Shown here piece by piece: positions 59,999 to 64,000 of a stretch of DNA of 64,000 nt. Both the position numbers and the translations under genes were made by a program. The DNA is from Candidatus Aquidulcis sp. (lineage in GTDB: Bacteria > Chloroflexota > Anaerolineae > UBA4142). The stretch lies in assembly GCA_020723345.1 (NCBI GenBank), contig DYJA01000001.1:179602-243601 (forward strand). The letters are read 5' to 3'. How positions within the stretch are numbered: position 1 is the first letter of the stretch; each line of letters opens with the position of its first letter. A model generated the notes under the pieces. That model was not told where the DNA came from, searched no databases, and was given only the letters and a program-made list of their open reading frames with translations.

Positions 59999-60664
59999 GT
60001 GGCAACGGTTGATTTGTTTCATTACGCGCGCGCCGATGATCTGGACGCGATTTCGGAAGAAGGATTGAAAGTCGGCTCCAAGCGGTGGAAGGTTTTGTCA
60101 GAGTTGCGCGAGAAATGCGTGTACACCTGGCTCGCGCCGGATTTCGACGTGATGGGATACAACGAAAATCCGCAGTACGTTTGTCTGCGCGTGCGCGTCG
60201 ATTCGGCGCGCTGCCGCGTCGCGCCGATGGAGTTGATCTCCGCGGCGTTCGTGAATCACATCGGACGCGGGCAGCCGAAGAACCCGGACCTCGCCGCGAA
60301 ATTGATCGCGGCGTACGAAAAAGTCGCGGTACCGCTGCACGAGTATTTGCCGGGCATGTTTCGCGCGCCCGAAGTGTTGGTGGAAGGGGAGATCAGCGCG
60401 GACGATATCGCCGTGGTCAAAGCGCCGGAATCCGGTATGCGCGGCGAGGAGAATCGGCGGCAGTACACATCGCGCTGGGGCGAGCATTTGATTCGCGTGT
60501 TGGGCGTTCAGCGCACGCTGATGCAATTGCCCGAGTCGACGGAAGCCTCGGTTAATCGTGGCCTCGCCGTGCGCGTCGCGAAACACGACGACGCAACCGC
60601 GTATCTGGAAACGTACATGCTCGTCGAGACCGGCGAATTTTTCACGGTGGAGAAAGAGGACTAA
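59999..60664 (+). CDS. Unknown 221-residue protein, possibly ADP-ribosyltransferase-like
   Basis: A GTG at 59999 preceded by AAAGGAG is the start. No certain family. The opening LFHYARADDLDAISEEGLKVGS and later VYTWLAPDFD resemble the strand-helix start of DarT/RES-type ADP-ribosyltransferase folds (Y/H...L..I...GL), but catalytic residues cannot be assigned, so this is only a suggestion. The second half is rich in charged residues without motif. It overlaps the 3' end of the convergent gene by four bases. Confidence 0.5.
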   Translation: MATVDLFHYARADDLDAISEEGLKVGSKRWKVLSELREKCVYTWLAPDFDVMGYNENPQYVCLRVRVDSARCRVAPMELISAAFVNHIGRGQPKNPDLAAKLIAAYEKVAVPLHEYLPGMFRAPEVLVEGEISADDIAVVKAPESGMRGEENRRQYTSRWGEHLIRVLGVQRTLMQLPESTEASVNRGLAVRVAKHDDATAYLETYMLVETGEFFTVEKED

Positions 60665-61083
60665 CGACGGGCAGGGGGTTCGTCGCCGGGCGCGTAGCGT
60701 TCGGCGTACCTGAGATTGCGCGGATCGAAAGGCGCGCTCGTGACCGGAATGCCGCGGCGCGTGAGCAAATATTCTGCCCAGCGCGCTTGGCGGCGCTTGA
60801 CGCGAAAAGAAAAGTGAGCGCCGGAAAAACCGCGTCCCCAAATGCGAACGCCGTACCGGCGCAGGAACGCTTCGATTTCTTCGCCGCTCCAGCCCGCGCG
60901 GCGCGACACGAAAATCGTCCAGGAATTGATCGCCGCGAGACTCGCGAAAAATTCGTTGACGACGCCGACGATGCCGGCGCGATCGTACGCGCCGCGCCAA
61001 TCGGCGTAGCGGAACGTCGAGAAAATTTCGTCCAAGCGATCTAGCAGATCGAAGGTGGCAAACAGCTCGAGCAAATTCGGCAT
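60661..61083 (-). CDS. Hypothetical 140-residue protein
   Basis: No domain recognised. Starting at the ATG at 61083 the protein reads MPNLLELFATFDLLDRLDE, with SWTIFVSRRAGWSGEEIEAFLRRYGVRIWGRGF in the middle (given here as a motif region, residues about 53-85) and a Pro/Arg-rich end. It has its own - strand promoter at 61108-61136. Longer in-frame starts exist upstream but lie beyond the promoter. Confidence 0.5.
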   Translation of the reverse strand: MPNLLELFATFDLLDRLDEIFSTFRYADWRGAYDRAGIVGVVNEFFASLAAINSWTIFVSRRAGWSGEEIEAFLRRYGVRIWGRGFSGAHFSFRVKRRQARWAEYLLTRRGIPVTSAPFDPRNLRYAERYAPGDEPPARR

Positions 61084-61107
61084 CTGATCAAATCGAACCT
61101 TTGTTCT

Positions 61108-61136
61108 ATTATACGTCAGAACAGTTGCGAACGCAA
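61108..61136 (-). promoter_or_regulatory. Promoter of the 140-residue protein gene
   Basis: On the - strand TTGCGT (61136-61131), 17 bases, TATAAT (61113-61108), about 25 bases before the start codon. Confidence 0.7.
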
Positions 61137-61175
61137 GTGTGGACACGCTGCGCGATCGAGAATCTCGCGGAGAAG

Positions 61176-61583
61176 ATGACAGGAATGATGAATTGGGTGT
61201 ACGCGGCATTTCTGCTTCTCGTCGCTTTCTTTTTTCTGCGCGCAGGCGACGCGTTTCCCGACGACCCCATCGAAGCGGATGCAAAGATGGTGGAATTGGG
61301 CATCGGTTTGCTCATCATCGTCGGCGTGTTGGCATTTCGTTTGGGTGTTTGGGCAAAGGGTGCGCGCGTGGGGTTTCAGCCGCAGGAAGCCAAAGCTAAA
61401 ACAGACAAGACTCCTTTTCAAGTTATGCGCGGAACCTACATCTCGATGGGCTTGATGATCGCAGGTCTGACAATTTTTCTGGTACTCACGTTAGAACTCA
61501 CGGGACATCATGAAGAGCTGATGAAAACTTTGGAATGGATTCAATCCAAAGGCGAAAGACTTGTCAACGCGTTACTCCATTGA
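61176..61583 (+). CDS. Small membrane protein
   Basis: 135 residues with three predicted membrane helices (about 5-20, 40-58 and 90-110) and acidic loops (DAFPDDPIEADAK). No family recognised. The ATG at 61176 follows GGAGAAG; ATG codons at 61185 and 61188 are alternatives. It ends directly before the ribosome site of the thrS leader peptide (TGAAAGGAGG), so its stop codon is almost joined to the thrS leader. Confidence 0.6.
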   Translation: MTGMMNWVYAAFLLLVAFFFLRAGDAFPDDPIEADAKMVELGIGLLIIVGVLAFRLGVWAKGARVGFQPQEAKAKTDKTPFQVMRGTYISMGLMIAGLTIFLVLTLELTGHHEELMKTLEWIQSKGERLVNALLH

Positions 61584-61586
61584 AAG

Positions 61587-61659
61587 GAGGTGGTTGCAAT
61601 GACGGAGGACGAGACTGGCACCACAAGCACGCAAAAATTTGCAGCCACCTCGCGGTGGC
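61587..61659 (+). promoter_or_regulatory. Candidate alternative RNA structures in the thrS leader
   Basis: GAGGTGGTTGCAA (61587-61599) can pair with TTGCAGCCACCTC (61639-61651), hiding the leader peptide's ribosome site. The same CCACC can instead form GCCACC-TCGC-GGTGGC (61644-61659). The two folds exclude each other, and the leader peptide's threonine codons lie between them. Confidence 0.55.
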
Positions 61660-61685
61660 ATAAACGGAGAAGAATTTATGGATGA
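61599..61685 (+). CDS. Threonine-rich leader peptide of thrS
   Basis: 28 codons from an ATG with an ideal AAAGGAGG 8 bases upstream to a TGA that overlaps the thrS start by 8 bases. Six of 28 residues are threonine, five of them within codons 2-11 (MTEDETGTTST), and the end is basic (RWHKRRR). Leader peptides rich in the cognate amino acid are known from attenuated amino-acid operons such as thr; their use for a threonyl-tRNA synthetase would be unusual. The overlap allows translational coupling. Confidence 0.6.
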   Translation: MTEDETGTTSTQKFAATSRWHKRRRIYG

Positions 61686-63462
61686 CAAATTGATCCCCTT
61701 GCGCCATTCTGCCGCGCACGTGATGGCGCAAGCGGTGATGGAACTTTATCCCGGCGCGAAACTGGGTTTCGGTCCGGCGATTGAAGATGGTTTCTACTAC
61801 GACTTTGAATTGCCGCGCCCGATCGCGCCGGACGATTTACCGGCGATTGAAGCGCGGATGAAAGAAGTCATCAAGGAAAAGCACGCGTTCAAACACGCGG
61901 AACTATCGATTGACGCGGCGCGCCAGCAATTCGCCGCGCAGCCATTCAAACTCGATCAAGTGCACGCGCTCGCCGGCGGCGAAATGGGCGAGCACGGCGA
62001 AGCGGCGGCGAAACCGGCGACGAGCGTTTCGACGTACACGCACGCCAATTTCACCGATCTCTGTCGCGGTCCGCACATCGCGAACACCGGCGACATTCCC
62101 GTCGACGCGCTCAAACTCCTCTCGATTGCCGGGGCATACTGGCGCGGCGACGAAAAGAATCCGCAACTCACGCGCATCTACGGTACCGTCTGGCAATCGA
62201 AAAAAGAATTGGACGATTATCTCTGGCGGCTCGAAGAAGCGAAGAAACGCGATCATCGCAAACTGGGTCGCGAACTTGGCTTGTTCTACTTTTCGGACGA
62301 TGTCGGACCTGGGTTGCCGCTCTTCACGCCGAAAGGCGAAATCGTCCGCCACTTGATGGAAGATTACGTGCGCGAGGCGCAGACCAAGTACGGCTATCAG
62401 CACGTTTGGACCGGGCACATGGTCAAGGAAGATTTGTACCACAAGTCCGGTCACTACGACAATTATCGCGATTCGATGTTCCCGCCGATGGAAGATGAAG
62501 GCGTCGTCTTTCGATTAAAGCCGATGAATTGTCCGAGTCACATGACGTTGTTCAACGAAATGGGCAAACACTCGTACCGCGAATTTCCGCTGCGCTTTGC
62601 CGAATTTGCGACGCTCTATCGCTACGAAAAACGCGGCGAGTTGTCCGGCTTGACGCGCGTCCGCGCGCTGACCCAGGACGATTGCCACGTCTTTTGCACC
62701 GAAGATCAAATTCAAAGCGAGTTTACGCTCGCGCTCAATTTGATCCGCGAAGTGCTCGACACGTACAAATTCACCGACTATAAAGTGCGCTTGTCGCTGC
62801 GCGGCGAGACCGGCAAGTTCGTGCAAGACGACGAGAAATGGGACAAGGCGACCAAAGCGTTACACGCCGCGCTCGACGCGAACAAGGTGGACTATTTCGT
62901 CGCGGAGGGCGAAGCCGCGTTCTACGGACCCAAAGCCGATTTCATCGCGAAAGATGTGCTGGGTCGCGAGTGGCAACTTTCGACGATTCAAGTCGATTTC
63001 ATCCAGCCCGCGCGCTTGGGCTGCGAGTACGTTGCGGAAGATGGCTCGCTGCGAACGCCAGTACTGATTCATCGCGCCGTTACCGGATCGACGGAACGAT
63101 TTCTCGGCGTGTTGATCGAACAATTCGCTGGCGCGTTTCCGGTGTGGCTCGCGCCGGTGCAGATGACAATCATTCCGATTGCCGACCGGCATCTGGAGTA
63201 CGCGAATTTCGTCGCCGAACAACTGCGCGCGCAGAATTTCCGCGTCGAGGTGGACGCGCGCGCCGAGCGCATGAACGCGAAAATTCGCGACGCGCAATTG
63301 CAAAAAATTCCGTACATGCTCGTCGTCGGCAACAAGGAAGAAGAAACCAAAGCGGTCGCGGTGCGGTTGCGGACGGGCGAGGATTTGAAAGCGATGCCGC
63401 TCGATCAGTTCAGCGCGATGGCGAAAAAGATCGTGGACGACAAATCATTGGAGTTGAAGTAG
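61678..63462 (+). CDS. thrS: Threonyl-tRNA synthetase
   Basis: 594 residues. The editing domain has HSAAHVMAQAV and CRGPHI (the HxxxH...C...H zinc/editing site). The class II core has FSDDVGPGLPLFTPKG, MNCPSHM, YRYEKRGELSGLTRVRALTQDDCHVF and HRAVTGSTERFLGVLIE, and the anticodon-binding domain ends the protein. The N-terminal TGS domain of longer homologues is absent, as in several bacterial lineages. It charges tRNA-Thr. Translation may be coupled to the upstream leader peptide. Confidence 0.96.
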   Translation: MDDKLIPLRHSAAHVMAQAVMELYPGAKLGFGPAIEDGFYYDFELPRPIAPDDLPAIEARMKEVIKEKHAFKHAELSIDAARQQFAAQPFKLDQVHALAGGEMGEHGEAAAKPATSVSTYTHANFTDLCRGPHIANTGDIPVDALKLLSIAGAYWRGDEKNPQLTRIYGTVWQSKKELDDYLWRLEEAKKRDHRKLGRELGLFYFSDDVGPGLPLFTPKGEIVRHLMEDYVREAQTKYGYQHVWTGHMVKEDLYHKSGHYDNYRDSMFPPMEDEGVVFRLKPMNCPSHMTLFNEMGKHSYREFPLRFAEFATLYRYEKRGELSGLTRVRALTQDDCHVFCTEDQIQSEFTLALNLIREVLDTYKFTDYKVRLSLRGETGKFVQDDEKWDKATKALHAALDANKVDYFVAEGEAAFYGPKADFIAKDVLGREWQLSTIQVDFIQPARLGCEYVAEDGSLRTPVLIHRAVTGSTERFLGVLIEQFAGAFPVWLAPVQMTIIPIADRHLEYANFVAEQLRAQNFRVEVDARAERMNAKIRDAQLQKIPYMLVVGNKEEETKAVAVRLRTGEDLKAMPLDQFSAMAKKIVDDKSLELK

Positions 63463-63492
63463 GAGCCGCGTAATTCTCGCAAGGATCGCGCA

Positions 63493-63606
63493 ATGGAAAT
63501 TCTTTCGATTCACGCCGCGCTACAACAAGGACGCTTGTTTTTCACCGAACACGCTATCCGGCAAATGGCAAAACGCGATATAATGGATGACGAACGAATG
63601 GATTGA
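63493..63606 (+). pseudogene. Truncated DUF4258-type toxin
   Basis: 37 codons encode LQQGRLFFTEHAIRQMAKRD and then stop; this matches only the first third of DUF4258 toxins, which usually reach about 80-90 residues. The remaining part is missing, and the YgiT-type antitoxin gene follows 21 bases later. It is a decayed toxin-antitoxin locus or a truncated toxin. Confidence 0.55.
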
Positions 63607-63627
63607 CAATCGGCAGAGGAGGAAATA

Positions 63628-63867
63628 ATGGAGCGCTGCCATTTCTGTGGAGGAACGTTGGTTGAGCAAATGACAACATTCCTTTACGAAAACAATGATC
63701 AAATTTGGATTATCCGTAACGTGCCCGCATTTGTATGCGCGCAGTGCGGAGAAAAGGAATACACTCAAGAAACGACGCATCGTGTTCTGATGTTTTTGAA
63801 ACAGCCCTCACGCCCGGCGGACATACTGCACGTTCCAACGTATGACTTGGCGATGGCTGTCGCATGA
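63628..63867 (+). CDS. MqsA/YgiT-type zinc-finger antitoxin
   Basis: 79 residues with the zinc finger CHFCGG..(about 30 residues)..CAQCGEKEYTQE, typical of YgiT-type proteins that act as antitoxins with DUF4258 partners. No C-terminal helix-turn-helix is present, unlike in full MqsA. GGAGGAAAT lies before the ATG. The upstream toxin is truncated, so this may be a surviving antitoxin. Confidence 0.8.
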   Translation: MERCHFCGGTLVEQMTTFLYENNDQIWIIRNVPAFVCAQCGEKEYTQETTHRVLMFLKQPSRPADILHVPTYDLAMAVA

Positions 63868-63893
63868 CCACACTTCCAACAGTTGGAGGAGGA

Positions 63894-64000
63894 ATGTCGC
63901 TCGAAACCAAGATCGCCAACAAGACCGCGCGCCTCGCGGTCGTCGGTTTGGGGTACGTCGGTTTGCCGCTTGCCGTCGAATTTGCCAGCGAGGGATTCTC
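63894..64000 (+). CDS. Nucleotide-sugar dehydrogenase, N-terminal part
   Basis: The gene runs off the window. Its start (ATG at 63894 after GGAGGAGG) encodes a lead-in followed by LAVVGLGYVGLPLAVEFASE, the N-terminal NAD-binding motif of the UDP-glucose/GDP-mannose dehydrogenase family (Ugd/WecC/WbpA). Substrate cannot be told from 35 residues; a surface polysaccharide role is usual. Confidence 0.87.
   Translation, partial: MSLETKIANKTARLAVVGLGYVGLPLAVEFASEGF

Noticed and set aside
61584-61677. A T-box in front of thrS
   Set aside because: GCGGTGGCA looks similar, but the T-box core, CCCA partner and terminator are missing; the leader-peptide reading explains the region better.

Overview
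The window reads as chromosomal DNA from an uncultured Chloroflexota-like bacterium, perhaps Anaerolineae. This is an inference from gene style: long Thr-Pro linkers in extracytoplasmic proteins, many zinc-ribbon, FHA, Ser/Thr-kinase and PP2C proteins, a T-box leader, GCG-rich coding sequence, and very many small intergenic foldback repeats. No rRNA, CRISPR array, complete insertion sequence or phage is visible. Most genes are on the + strand.

Layout. 1-5.4 kb: the end of a GEVED surface protein, then a membrane protein with paired histidines, a SUMF1-like lipoprotein, a CtaB-type farnesyltransferase and another membrane protein. 5.5-6.2 kb: an MntA/HepT toxin-antitoxin pair with a one-base frameshift in hepT. 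6.3-9.7 kb (- strand): galK, a PpiC foldase, rpsR and rpsF. 9.9-15.2 kb: a two-gene glutamine-dependent NAD synthase, a NERD protein bracketed by inverted arrays, a sugar epimerase and an aspartase-type lyase.

15.3-44.1 kb is the centrepiece: a co-directional island of about 20 genes behind one strong promoter. It holds six Ser/Thr kinases with recognisable catalytic motifs, three PP2C phosphatases each fused to a zinc ribbon and a decayed kinase region, three von Willebrand A proteins, five FHA proteins, two large extracytoplasmic beta-domain proteins and a DA1-like LIM peptidase. The kinase + PP2C + VWA + zinc ribbon set recalls the known TerY-P triad, but it is expanded and partly duplicated (VWA/FHA pairs; beta-domain/membrane-FHA pairs). 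A reasonable reading is an envelope-sensing phosphorylation network: membrane kinases sense, FHA proteins read, PP2C proteins erase, VWA proteins scaffold.

44.2-51 kb: arabinofuranosidase, aldo/keto reductase and ribulokinase (arabinose use), a DUF362 ferredoxin-like protein and an MbfA-type ferritin/VIT1 exporter. 51.1-53.7 kb: an AT-richer accessory block with two related nuclease-like proteins separated by an 86-codon reading frame that has no start codon. 53.9-57.1 kb: PlsC-type acyltransferase, BatA-like VWA protein, a leaderless orphan DNA methyltransferase and tRNA-Val. 57.1-63.5 kb: a threonine-type T-box leader with lysC and asd, two unknown proteins, a small membrane protein, and thrS preceded by a threonine-rich leader peptide. 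63.5-64 kb: a toxin remnant with its MqsA-type antitoxin and the start of a nucleotide-sugar dehydrogenase.

Three regulatory or genomic themes cross these regions: candidate threonine-responsive leaders of two kinds within 4.5 kb; several families of palindromic repeats that supply start codons, stop codons, promoter boxes or in-frame linkers to host genes; and intergenic arrays with a 7-base period.
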